Of a stretch of DNA of 64,000 nt, positions 26,660 to 34,203 are shown one piece after another. The notes beneath the pieces are model-generated. The model was not told the origin of the DNA and searched no databases. It saw nothing but the letters and a program-made list of their open reading frames with translations. Within the stretch, counting starts at the first letter, position 1, and each line of letters starts with the position of its first letter. The translations under genes were made by a program, and so were the position numbers. Origin of the DNA: Devosia soli (GTDB lineage: Bacteria; Pseudomonadota; Alphaproteobacteria; Rhizobiales; Devosiaceae); the NCBI RefSeq assembly GCF_000970455.1, contig NZ_LAJG01000048.1, positions 124,001 through 188,000 of the forward strand, written 5' to 3'.

Positions 26660-26953
26660 GCGACTTTATCGCCGGGAAAGTGTGGCTGGACAATCGGGTA
26701 TGCGTTGGCAGCGTAGTCCGGTCGGCGATTGGAATTGCAGTTGTCCAACATGCGCCCCATTTCGGTCAGTCCAGGAACCTTAGGGGTTTCCGGAAAGCGG
26801 TCATCACCGTCCCACCAGCTAAACGGCTAGTTTGACGTGATTGCGTCAGTATCCGGCTCAGTGAAACCTGTGAGTGACGAGACAGTTGGTTCGTGGCGGC
26901 GGACGGAGTGTGAAAGGGGATGGGCTCCGCTTGTGGACCGACCTTCGGCACCC

Positions 26954-27649
26954 TCATGATCGCCTCGCCCTGCGCACCTCCGGCACAGCGATAGCCAATA
27001 GCACCCACCCAGCAACCACGAACACGTAGCCCCCTGATAAGAGGTACAGCGCCACGCCGGCGACGCCGCCAGCCAGAAAGGCGATGATGGTGAAGAGATA
27101 AAGGCGCAATCGTGCGACTGCGGATTTCCGATCATGCGCAGCGGTGACCATCGCGGCTAAGCCCAGCCCAATGTCGGTAGCCATGCCGGAAACGTGGGTC
27201 GTACGCACGCGTGCGTTGGAGATGCGCGTCGTTGCGGCATTCTGCAGGCCCATCACGAAGCTCATACCTAAGATCAGGCCGCCACCGGAGAGCACAGAGT
27301 GCCATGTCAGGTCGGCCGCTCCGAGCGCGATCAACATCACCGCCTCAAAGCTTATGCTATATGCATAGATCGCTCGGACGCCGCGTTGACGTCCGGCCTC
27401 AATGAGCAGGCCGGAACTGAATGCTCCAACGATAAAGACGAGCACCAGCGAGACCATCAGCGCTGTCCGGCTGACCTGTCCAAGACTGATGGAGTCGGAG
27501 AGCGCCGAGACATTGCCGGTCATATTGGCTGAGAACAGCCCCGTCGCTTGGAACGTGGCGGCATTGATGGCGCCGGCCACCCCGGAGAGCAGCGCAGCAA
27601 GCCGAATGTCGGTATCGAAGGTGCGCTCCTCGCCTTCCCGGATAAGCAT
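26954..27649 (-). CDS. DUF1275 (YoaK-like) membrane protein
   Basis: 231-aa inner-membrane protein with six hydrophobic segments. The family landmarks are near the N-terminus: AALLSGVAGAINAATFQATGLFSANMTGNVSAL, where the Met-Thr-Gly-Asn motif follows the first helix pair, then a long GLQNAATTRISNARVRTTHVSGM stretch in the loop before helix five. No function is established for the family. It is monocistronic on the minus strand, facing away from the CBASS operon, and may simply mark the old chromosomal border of that island. Confidence 0.88.
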   Translation of the reverse strand: MLIREGEERTFDTDIRLAALLSGVAGAINAATFQATGLFSANMTGNVSALSDSISLGQVSRTALMVSLVLVFIVGAFSSGLLIEAGRQRGVRAIYAYSISFEAVMLIALGAADLTWHSVLSGGGLILGMSFVMGLQNAATTRISNARVRTTHVSGMATDIGLGLAAMVTAAHDRKSAVARLRLYLFTIIAFLAGGVAGVALYLLSGGYVFVVAGWVLLAIAVPEVRRARRS

Positions 27650-28177
27650 CGTCTACTTTCTGGAGTTTATTGAAGGAAGACGCACCTCAGCGCCCTCTCG
27701 GTCTGAAGGCTTTTTGGGGAATGACCCCGTTAATCAACTGGTCTATCGTTGTCGTCAACTGCAGTAAGGCAAATGGCTTGGCCAATAAGATACTGCCCTA
27801 GTTGGTCAAGAGCAGCACACTCTAGGAGCCGCTACGCGCCCCATTCCGGTCGTGAAAACTGCGTCTACGATTTCCTGAATCCTGACATGACGCAGAACTC
27901 GCCACCGGCGGGGACAGCGCCCAGTTTTGGCCTTTGCGCGACTTGCTCAACTCCCGTGCGGGTCGCCGAAGAATGCACCTTGAACGACTGGTGGCGCCAA
28001 TCTAGATACGGTTAATGAGAGGTAAATCGCCGCGGGGCATTATTCAATCTGGCTCGTCGGTTGCGACGCACTCGGTCAGGCTTCGGGACATAGCCATCCG
28101 AGTTGTCGGACGACATGCGCCTTCGGCGCAAGCGCCGATAGTCGTGCTCATCAGCGGGTCAGCAGGACGAGGGCACG
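27650..28177. other. Intergenic region upstream of the CBASS operon
   Basis: About 530 bases with no supported gene; the short open frame at 27749-28015 has no ribosome-binding site or recognisable sequence. It holds a sigma-70-like promoter (27980-28008) and a short GC-rich dyad, TCGGCGC-AA-GCGCCGA at 28123-28138, about 40 nt before the CD-NTase start. I found no copy of the tRNA-Arg 3' end here. Confidence 0.5.
27980..28008 (+). promoter_or_regulatory. Candidate sigma-70 promoter of the CBASS operon
   Basis: TTGAAC (27980-27985) and TAGATA (28003-28008) are separated by 17 bp. The start would lie near 28015, giving a leader of about 160 nt that contains the GC-rich dyad at 28123-28138. Constitutive expression is usual for CBASS. 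Position and spacing only; no experimental support. Confidence 0.45.
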
Positions 28178-29392
28178 ATGGTTACGATTACTAAGGAAGC
28201 CGAAGGCTACCTCGAGGCATTGGCCGACGAGCTCACGATTTCGCCCACCAGGTACGAACAGGCGGTCGCCCGGTACGAGTCGCTGGGCAATTGGCTGCAT
28301 CGCGAAGCTTCGACGGTGAAACAGTACGACCCGCAGGTCTACTCGCAGGGTTCGTTCCGGCTGGGCACGGTCATCAAGCCCGACGACGAAAACGGCCAGT
28401 ATGATATCGACTCGGTTTGCGAGTTGGCCGCTCTCGAGAAGAACCAGTTGACCCAGTACACGCTCAAGGAATTGCTTCGGGTCGAGATCGAGGCCTATCG
28501 GACGGCGCAGGCAATGGTGAAGCCAGTCGGCGAAGGCCGTCGTTGCTGGACGCTCGAGTATGCCGATGGCGCCCAGTTCCACATGGATATCGTGCCGGCG
28601 ATACCAAATGGCACATCCACGCGCCTGTTGCTGGAGGCACGCGGCTTGGATGCACAGTGGGCCGGCACCGCAATCGCCATTACCGACAACAAGCATCCCC
28701 TCTTCTATCAGACCACCACTGACTGGCCCCGTTCCAATCCGAAGGGCTATGCCGACTGGTTCCGCTCGCGCATGGCAGTCGTTTTCTCGCGCAAGCGCCG
28801 AAAGCTTGCAGAAGCGGCCCAGGCCAGTGTTGAGAGCATTCCCGAATACCGGGTGGTCACCCCACTGCAACAGGCGATTATGATCCTGAAGCGGCATCGC
28901 GATCAGATGTTCGCGGACCGCAAGGATGTCAAACCGATCTCGGTGATCCTGACCACCCTGTCCGCCCATGCATATGACGGCGAGGAAACAATCGGTCAGG
29001 CATTGGTTTCTATCTTGACCAAGATGGACCAGTTCATCGGGTTTGATGGCATAAAATATCATATCCCCAACCCGTCTGACCCGCTCGAGAACTTCGCGGA
29101 CAAATGGGCCGAGCATCCCGAGCGCCGTGCCGCATTCTACGAATGGCTGCAAGCAGCGCGGGGCGACTTCTTCTATGCGGCTCAGGTCAGCAGCCGACAG
29201 ATGATTACGGACTCCGTCGCTCCCCGCATCGGCCGCAGCCTTGCCGAAAGGGCAAGGGATCGTGTAGCGCCCAGGCCGGCCACATCGCTTTTGCGCCCCG
29301 CCACGGCGGTGTCCGCTACGGCGGCTGCAACACCGACCTTCCCCTCCGAGCCGCGTGTTCCCGGCAAGCCGGCCGGATTCGGCGGCATATGA
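28178..29392 (+). CDS. CBASS cGAS/DncV-like nucleotidyltransferase (CD-NTase)
   Basis: 404-aa nucleotide second-messenger synthase, first gene of a type II CBASS operon. The polymerase-beta core is clear: QGSFRLGT (residues 57-63), YDIDSV with the two catalytic Asp at 76 and 78, and the third Asp at 137 in FHMDIVP. A helical oligoadenylate-synthetase-like C-terminal domain follows (VTPLQQAIMILKRHRD, then KPISVILTTLSAHA). From about residue 365 the tail is low-complexity and Pro/Ala-rich, ending GKPAGFGGI. That tail is the part Cap2 conjugates to cellular targets in related systems. The stop overlaps the Cap2 start. Nucleotide product cannot be read from sequence; the Cap5 effector makes a cyclic dinucleotide such as 3',2'-cGAMP likely. 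Confidence 0.93.
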   Translation: MVTITKEAEGYLEALADELTISPTRYEQAVARYESLGNWLHREASTVKQYDPQVYSQGSFRLGTVIKPDDENGQYDIDSVCELAALEKNQLTQYTLKELLRVEIEAYRTAQAMVKPVGEGRRCWTLEYADGAQFHMDIVPAIPNGTSTRLLLEARGLDAQWAGTAIAITDNKHPLFYQTTTDWPRSNPKGYADWFRSRMAVVFSRKRRKLAEAAQASVESIPEYRVVTPLQQAIMILKRHRDQMFADRKDVKPISVILTTLSAHAYDGEETIGQALVSILTKMDQFIGFDGIKYHIPNPSDPLENFADKWAEHPERRAAFYEWLQAARGDFFYAAQVSSRQMITDSVAPRIGRSLAERARDRVAPRPATSLLRPATAVSATAAATPTFPSEPRVPGKPAGFGGI

Positions 29393-31107
29393 GCTGGTGG
29401 ATTTCCGATCCGGACCGGGGCTTAGCGGAGCGCCGCGAGGTCGCCCGCCTCGAGCAGTCCTCAGACTGGCTCCAGAACGTAAGGTGGCGCCTTGATGGCC
29501 TGAAGCTGCTCCTAGATTTCGACATTGTCGAAGGCGAATCCAGGTGGCGTCTCGTCATGCATTACCCGGACTTCTTCCCCTCCATCCCGCCGTTATTGTT
29601 CAACGCGGACGGCGAACGGCTATCTGGACATCAATACGGTCTATCGGGCGAACTTTGCTTGGAGTATCGGCCCGACAACTGGCAACTCGATTGGACGGGC
29701 GCCATGATGATCGCAAGCGCCCATCGCCTTCTCCTCGGAGAAAGCGCGGAGTTTGCGGGTCAAGGAGTTCCGTCAGCTCATGCCGTATCCGAAGGCCAGC
29801 GTCTTCGCGGGAGCTATCTCAGGCTGGTCATACCCGAAGAACCGTTGCGCCTGATCCAGGCGATGGACAACGGCCATGTCGAGCCGATCGAGATCGACGA
29901 ACACTATTACGGCGAAGCCGCCGTGGCGCATCTAACTGCCCTCGGTCCAGATGAGGCTAGGATATGGCATCGGAACAAGCCGGTCTCGACGGCATCCAAA
30001 TACAAGGGACTTGCCATCCGTGTTCCTCGGGGAATTAAGTTTCCAGGCCCGATCATCAAAGAGACCCTTGAGGTCGCGCTCAAGGCTGCGGGCCTTACGA
30101 CTGATTACCCGGCTTGGCCACCTGCCAACTACATGCTGGTGGATGACACGACGGCGTGGTTGGCGATGGTGTATCGCAAGGCGGATGGTGGCGTTCAGGA
30201 TTATGGATACGCCACGTTCGTCATCGACTCAGACCAACAGCGACTGCCGACCGCGAACGCGGCGCTGGCCGACAAGCGGATCGCCCTGATCGGATGCGGC
30301 TCGCTGGGGTCGAGAACAGCGGCAATGCTTGTACGATCGGGAGCCCGGAAGCTCGAACTATTCGACGATGACATCCTCTCGCCCGGCAACTTGGTGAGGA
30401 ACGAACTGGATTGGCGCGCTGTTGGCGCACATAAGGCCAAGGCGTTGCGAGCACGACTGCTCGAAATCGCCCCTGACGCTAAGATCACGGTGCAGATCGT
30501 GAACCTCGGCGGCCAGGAGAGTTCTGAGTGGACCGCAACAGCGCTAGAGACATTATCCAACTGTGACTTGATCATCGACGCCACGGCGGACGCGACCGTT
30601 TTCGGCCTCGCCTCGGCCGCCGCGAGATTTAAGGGCCGACCGATGGTCTGGGGCGAAGTCTTCGAGGGCGGGATCGGCGGCATCATCGCCCGGTCTCGAC
30701 CGGGTCATGATCCGTCTCCCGACTTGGCCCGCCGCCAAATTCTGAAGTGGTGCGAAGACAAGGGCGTCGAGTGGGAGTTGCCCTCGCGGCAGGTGGAATA
30801 CGGCATTATGCGGGCGGATCAGGCACCGTTGATCGCAGACGATGCCGACGTCTCCGTAATGGCGGGCCACCTGGCACGTCTCGCGATTGACACGCTTCGG
30901 GGTGGCGGGAGCCAGTTCCCTGCTCCCGCATATGCGGTCGGCCTCGGCGAAGGCTGGATATTCGCCGCTCCATTCGACACCCACCCCATCACCTATATCG
31001 GTACTGAGGGCTGGGACGCGGGATCCTCACCCGACGAGGTGAAGCTGACAGAGCTCGTGACCCTCCTTTTTCCCCTACAGGCCGACGATGCAGATCGCCC
31101 TGTCTAG
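29389..31107 (+). CDS. cap2: CBASS Cap2, E2-E1 fusion ubiquitin-transfer-like enzyme
   Basis: 572 aa. N-terminal E2-like domain (residues about 1-130) with the core motif YPDFFPSIPPLL and the catalytic Cys90 in LSGELCLEYRPDNW; a linker; then a ThiF/E1-like adenylation domain from about residue 295 with IGCGSLGSRTAAML (301 onwards), LFDDDILSPGNLVRNEL and DLIIDATAD. The only Cys in the region after the Rossmann core is Cys455 in ILKWCEDKG, the best candidate for the E1 thioester Cys. Cap2 adenylates and transfers the CD-NTase C-terminus to targets, priming signal synthesis. The start ATG 29389 overlaps the CD-NTase stop (ATGA), and the 3' end overlaps Cap3 by 20 nt, implying coupled translation. 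Confidence 0.95.
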   Translation: MSWWISDPDRGLAERREVARLEQSSDWLQNVRWRLDGLKLLLDFDIVEGESRWRLVMHYPDFFPSIPPLLFNADGERLSGHQYGLSGELCLEYRPDNWQLDWTGAMMIASAHRLLLGESAEFAGQGVPSAHAVSEGQRLRGSYLRLVIPEEPLRLIQAMDNGHVEPIEIDEHYYGEAAVAHLTALGPDEARIWHRNKPVSTASKYKGLAIRVPRGIKFPGPIIKETLEVALKAAGLTTDYPAWPPANYMLVDDTTAWLAMVYRKADGGVQDYGYATFVIDSDQQRLPTANAALADKRIALIGCGSLGSRTAAMLVRSGARKLELFDDDILSPGNLVRNELDWRAVGAHKAKALRARLLEIAPDAKITVQIVNLGGQESSEWTATALETLSNCDLIIDATADATVFGLASAAARFKGRPMVWGEVFEGGIGGIIARSRPGHDPSPDLARRQILKWCEDKGVEWELPSRQVEYGIMRADQAPLIADDADVSVMAGHLARLAIDTLRGGGSQFPAPAYAVGLGEGWIFAAPFDTHPITYIGTEGWDAGSSPDEVKLTELVTLLFPLQADDADRPV

Positions 31108-31579
31108 TACCGTCCGTAAGAAGATTTGCAGCGAACTGGCGCTGTCAGGACGCCGCGAAACCGGGGGCTTGCTGCTCGCCGAGCAACTGGACGACCAAGG
31201 AAGATTTCGGGTTGTCGACGTCACCGTGGACCCAAGCGGCGGCGAGAGCGCCTACTTCGAGCGCCGCCCGGAACTGCACGCCCAGGCACTGGAAGCCTTC
31301 TTCGAGAAGAACGGAAACGAGTTTGGCCGTTTCAACTACCTGGGGGAATGGCATTCCCATCCGAGCTTTCCAGTGGACCCGAGCATCACCGACATCAGGA
31401 CCATGCAGGCGATGGTCGAAGACGTCGGCAACATCGACTTCTCAGTTTTGATGATCGTCCGGCTGCGGATGTTCGTGATGCTGCAGGTGGGAACCTACCT
31501 CTTCATGCGGGGGCAGCACCCGCAACGCGTCGAGATGATCGACGATCCGATGCCACGGTCGAAGAGAAGATTTATTTAA
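31088..31579 (+). CDS. cap3: CBASS Cap3, JAB/JAMM isopeptidase
   Basis: 163-aa metalloprotease of the MPN fold. The JAMM motif is complete: Glu24 in RRETGGLLL and H-x-H-x7-S-x2-D as GEWHSHPSFPVDPSITD (His89, His91, Ser99, Asp102), the ligands of a catalytic zinc. Cap3 removes the CD-NTase from its conjugates and so tunes the pathway. The gene begins 20 nt inside cap2 in a different frame and ends 36 nt before cap5. It is a short stand-alone domain of the length expected for Cap3. Confidence 0.95.
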   Translation: MQIALSSTVRKKICSELALSGRRETGGLLLAEQLDDQGRFRVVDVTVDPSGGESAYFERRPELHAQALEAFFEKNGNEFGRFNYLGEWHSHPSFPVDPSITDIRTMQAMVEDVGNIDFSVLMIVRLRMFVMLQVGTYLFMRGQHPQRVEMIDDPMPRSKRRFI

Positions 31580-31615
31580 GTTTGTCGCCTTCGATGCGGC
31601 GATAGGAGGAGCGAC

Positions 31616-32746
31616 ATGTCCAAGACTGCAATTCCGCCAAAGGTTGCAAACGCCCTCTGGGCAAAAGCTGCGGGGCGTTGCCAGTTCCGTGGATGCAACA
31701 AGCTTCTTGTCGGTGACCTGATCACCGGCAAGAGGACGGGCAAATATGGCTACATCGCCCACATCGTTGCCGATGAGCCAGGCGGTCCCCGTGGCGACGC
31801 GGTGAGGTCGCTGCAGCTTGCCCAGGACATCGACAACCTGATGCTGATGTGCCCGATCCATCATAAGGCGATCGACGTGGACCATCTGGCCGACTACGAC
31901 GAAGCCGCGCTTCTTGCCATGAAGGCCGAACATGAGGACCGCATCGAGATCGTCACGGATATGGACGTCGACCGCGTCTCCCATGTCGTTAGGTTCGCAG
32001 CGGACATCGGTCAACGCGACGCGGTTATCACGACGCGAGCGATCTTCGCCGCCATGCCACCTGATCACCATCCGGCTGACTTTCGGACGATCGATATCGA
32101 ACTCATTGGCTCCGAACTGAAGGATCACGAAGAGGCTTACTGGACCGAACAAGGCCGAAACCTGGAGACAGCCTTCGCCCGGAAGATCAAGGAGAGGATC
32201 GAGCAACGGGAAATCCGCCAACTCAGCGTTTTCGCCCTGGCTCCACAGCCGTTGCTCATCCGTCTTGGGACGCTCCTCGGCGACGTTGTACCGGTCTCCG
32301 TACATCAGAAGCACCGCGAACCAGACACGTGGAAATGGCTGCCTGACCAGCCGCGCATCGCCTACAAGGTCGGCGAATACAGTGGCAGGAAGGACGTGCC
32401 GGTCGCGCTGAAGCTGTCCCTGAGTGCCACGGTGAACGACGAGCGCATCACGTCGGTACTGGGTGAAGATACCGCCATCTGGTCAATCACCTGCGAACAA
32501 CCTGGCAACGACATCATGCGGAGGAAGGACGACCTCGCCGCCTACAAGAAATTGGTCCGCGACATGTTCAACCGCATCAAGGCCTACCACGGGGAAGGCG
32601 TGTTGCTGCATGTTTTCCCCGTGGTGCCGGCTTCCGCAGCGGTGGAGGCGGGGCGCATATGGATGCCTAAGGCGGACCTCTCGATGAAGATCTACGACCA
32701 GAACCGTACCGCGCAAGCATTCGTCCCAACGATCGCCATCGGGTAG
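31616..32746 (+). CDS. cap5: CBASS effector Cap5, HNH endonuclease with SAVED domain
   Basis: 376-aa effector. The N-terminal HNH nuclease (residues about 10-100) has the zinc ligands in GRCQFRGCNKL and LMCPIHHKAID, plus His49 in YIAHIVAD and Asn74 in the DNLM segment. The C-terminal SAVED domain (about 195-376) includes QLSVFALAPQPLLIRLGTLLGD near its start and LHVFPVVPASAAVEAGRIWMPKADL near its end, the CARF-related ligand-sensing core. Binding of the cyclic nucleotide made by the CD-NTase is expected to drive oligomerisation and indiscriminate double-stranded DNA cleavage, aborting infection. AGGAGG lies 6 nt before ATG 31616. It is the fourth and last recognised gene of the operon. Confidence 0.95.
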   Translation: MSKTAIPPKVANALWAKAAGRCQFRGCNKLLVGDLITGKRTGKYGYIAHIVADEPGGPRGDAVRSLQLAQDIDNLMLMCPIHHKAIDVDHLADYDEAALLAMKAEHEDRIEIVTDMDVDRVSHVVRFAADIGQRDAVITTRAIFAAMPPDHHPADFRTIDIELIGSELKDHEEAYWTEQGRNLETAFARKIKERIEQREIRQLSVFALAPQPLLIRLGTLLGDVVPVSVHQKHREPDTWKWLPDQPRIAYKVGEYSGRKDVPVALKLSLSATVNDERITSVLGEDTAIWSITCEQPGNDIMRRKDDLAAYKKLVRDMFNRIKAYHGEGVLLHVFPVVPASAAVEAGRIWMPKADLSMKIYDQNRTAQAFVPTIAIG

Positions 32747-33147
32747 GACACCGCGGTGGCCTAGCAACATCCTACCTAAGCCGAAATGTCAGCTCTCGCC
32801 AAGCGGGTCCCGTAAGCCGCCAGTCGGCATTCGGCCCCACTACGGTCGTTATCTGCCTCCGCTTCTTTCAAGCAGTATCAGGGCCTGTTTACAGTCGTCC
32901 ATTTCTGTCGATGAGTGCCTACTAGGTGACTCCTGCCGTCCTTGCCGCCCAAAAAAGTTCGAAGCGGTTCGGCGCTTGAATCACGATCGTGATGGCAGGC
33001 CACGTCGCATTAATCCTTTACTTTTCAATTTTTGGAGATCGGCAAGACGGGCTAGTCAGCCGCATCGCCTATGCGTCGCCTTCGTGGTTGTGCCTTGCCA
33101 AAATCCGAGCGACCGTTTTCAGGTCGCTATTGAAAAGGATTCGAGCA
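32747..33147. other. Region between Cap5 and the orphan gene
   Basis: About 400 bases. No clear terminator follows cap5. The reading frame of the downstream orphan stays open from 32989 (GTG, then ATG at 32992), but this upstream part reads as a hydrophobic and basic mixture without a ribosome-binding site and is probably not translated. AAAAGGA at 33134-33140 is the ribosome-binding site used to place the TTG start at 33148. Confidence 0.45.
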
Positions 33148-33654
33148 TTGACCGCCTACATTGACCTCACAGAGATAACGTTCGAGGAGCTGTTCTTTCT
33201 CGAATCCGCGATTGGAGCCCTCGGTAAAGTAGAAACGCCTTCTGTTGCGAGCATGGTGAGTACCATCAGCGGAATGCTCGAAGACTTGCACAAGTCGCGG
33301 GAGCGCGCCGAGCAAGCGCAAGAGCACACCGACGCTTCAGAGGTGGTGGCACTATCTGTCGCAATCGAGAATGGGAGTGCGCTTCTTTCATCATTGCCCA
33401 AGCTGGATGCCCGCCATTGGGCCATTCTCTTGCAAGCGGCGGCCATGGTACGCGGAGATCACGATGACGTGGTTCTGCGCAGTCTGCGCATTTACGAGGC
33501 GATCGCCGAGCCATTCACTCTGGCGCCTGGAGAACGCTTTGAAGATCGTCTGGCGAGGACGCAAGCGGAACCTGACTACGCCCGGTACCTGAGCTTGCGC
33601 TTTCTTGCGGCTGCTACGCGCACCGAATTGGCTTCGGAGCTTTCAAGGCACTGA
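33148..33654 (+). CDS. Orphan protein downstream of the CBASS operon, function unknown
   Basis: 168 aa from a TTG start at 33148 (AAAAGGA 8 nt upstream), reading MTAYIDLTEITFEELFFLES; a 222-codon version from 32989 is possible. It is largely helical and acidic. A coiled-coil-prone stretch lies around residues 35-60 (MLEDLHKSRERAEQAQEHTD), and the C-terminal half is rich in Leu and Arg (RSLRIYEAIAEPF, LARTQAEPDYARYLSLRFLAA). No enzyme motif, zinc knuckle or membrane segment is seen. It could be an accessory defence gene or an independent small gene; the position between CBASS and tRNA-Arg is the only clue. I do not recognise a family. Confidence 0.55.
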   Translation: MTAYIDLTEITFEELFFLESAIGALGKVETPSVASMVSTISGMLEDLHKSRERAEQAQEHTDASEVVALSVAIENGSALLSSLPKLDARHWAILLQAAAMVRGDHDDVVLRSLRIYEAIAEPFTLAPGERFEDRLARTQAEPDYARYLSLRFLAAATRTELASELSRH

Positions 33655-34003
33655 AGTCATCGGCGCAGCGGTATATCGGCGTTGGAGAATTAGCGTTCTG
33701 TCAGCAAAGCGACTGGCTTTTGGGGTGGCCGTTAAAGGCGTAGGCGGCCGCGCCCAATGGGGCAGCATGGATAGATGGTTTAATCCAACGTCACGGGGAA
33801 ATTCCACTCCTTGGCTGCGGATAATCCTAGCCCGTAACCAGTCGCTTTAGCGACGGTGCTGCTTGGCGCGCACCTGACACCGTGAAAAGCCGTGCGTACG
33901 GGTCGTTCGTATCGCGGAATGGAGAGTCACTCTTAACGCGCAATCGAGTCGTTTATCGACGCAATCGAGTCGCTCTTTCCGTGTCAGGACACTCGAAAAG
34001 AAA
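33655..34003. other. Intergenic region next to the 3' end of tRNA-Arg
   Basis: About 350 bases without a supported gene. It holds a short dyad GTCGCT-TT-AGCGAC at 33841-33854 and a pair of 13-bp direct repeats at 33939-33972. No integrase or excisionase gene is present. Confidence 0.5.
33939..33972. repeat. Two direct copies of CGCAATCGAGTCG, period 21 bp
   Basis: CGCAATCGAGTCG occurs at 33939-33951 and 33960-33972, so the repeat unit is 21 bp and the copies are on the same DNA face. They lie about 30 nt past the 3' end of tRNA-Arg. They could be protein-binding arms of an old integration site or a regulatory array; nothing else supports either reading. Confidence 0.5.
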
Positions 34004-34080
34004 TGGCGCGCCCGAAGAGATTCGAACTCCTGACCCCCAGATTCGTAGTCTGGTGCTCTATCCAGCTGAGCTACGGGCGC
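34004..34080 (-). tRNA. tRNA-Arg (anticodon ACG)
   Basis: Minus-strand cloverleaf: acceptor GCGCCCG at 34080-34074 pairs with CGGGCGC at 34014-34008; D-arm with AGCTCAGCTGGATAGAGC; anticodon stem CCAGA/TCTGG around loop CTACGAA (anticodon ACG, read as ICG after deamination); T-arm with GTTCGAATC; and CCA encoded at 34006-34004. The gene is 77 nt including CCA. It decodes CGU, CGC and CGA. Confidence 0.97.
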
Positions 34081-34203
34081 GCAGGCCGCTGTGTCGCGGC
34101 GGTGTTCGGAGGTGAGCGGTGCGCTCATCCCGAAAGCGAGGCAACCCATATAGTGGTGCTTCGCGCATTGCAAGCGTGTGACACGGGTTTTTGTGATCGG
34201 CGC

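Noticed and set aside
29104-29388. Upstream extension of Cap2 by 95 codons
   Set aside because: It lies within the CD-NTase gene in another frame; the ATGA junction at 29389 gives the expected E2 N-terminus.
27650-34080. CBASS block as an integrative element with attachment sites at tRNA-Arg
   Set aside because: There is no integrase, and no copy of the tRNA 3' end was found on the far side; only the location fits.
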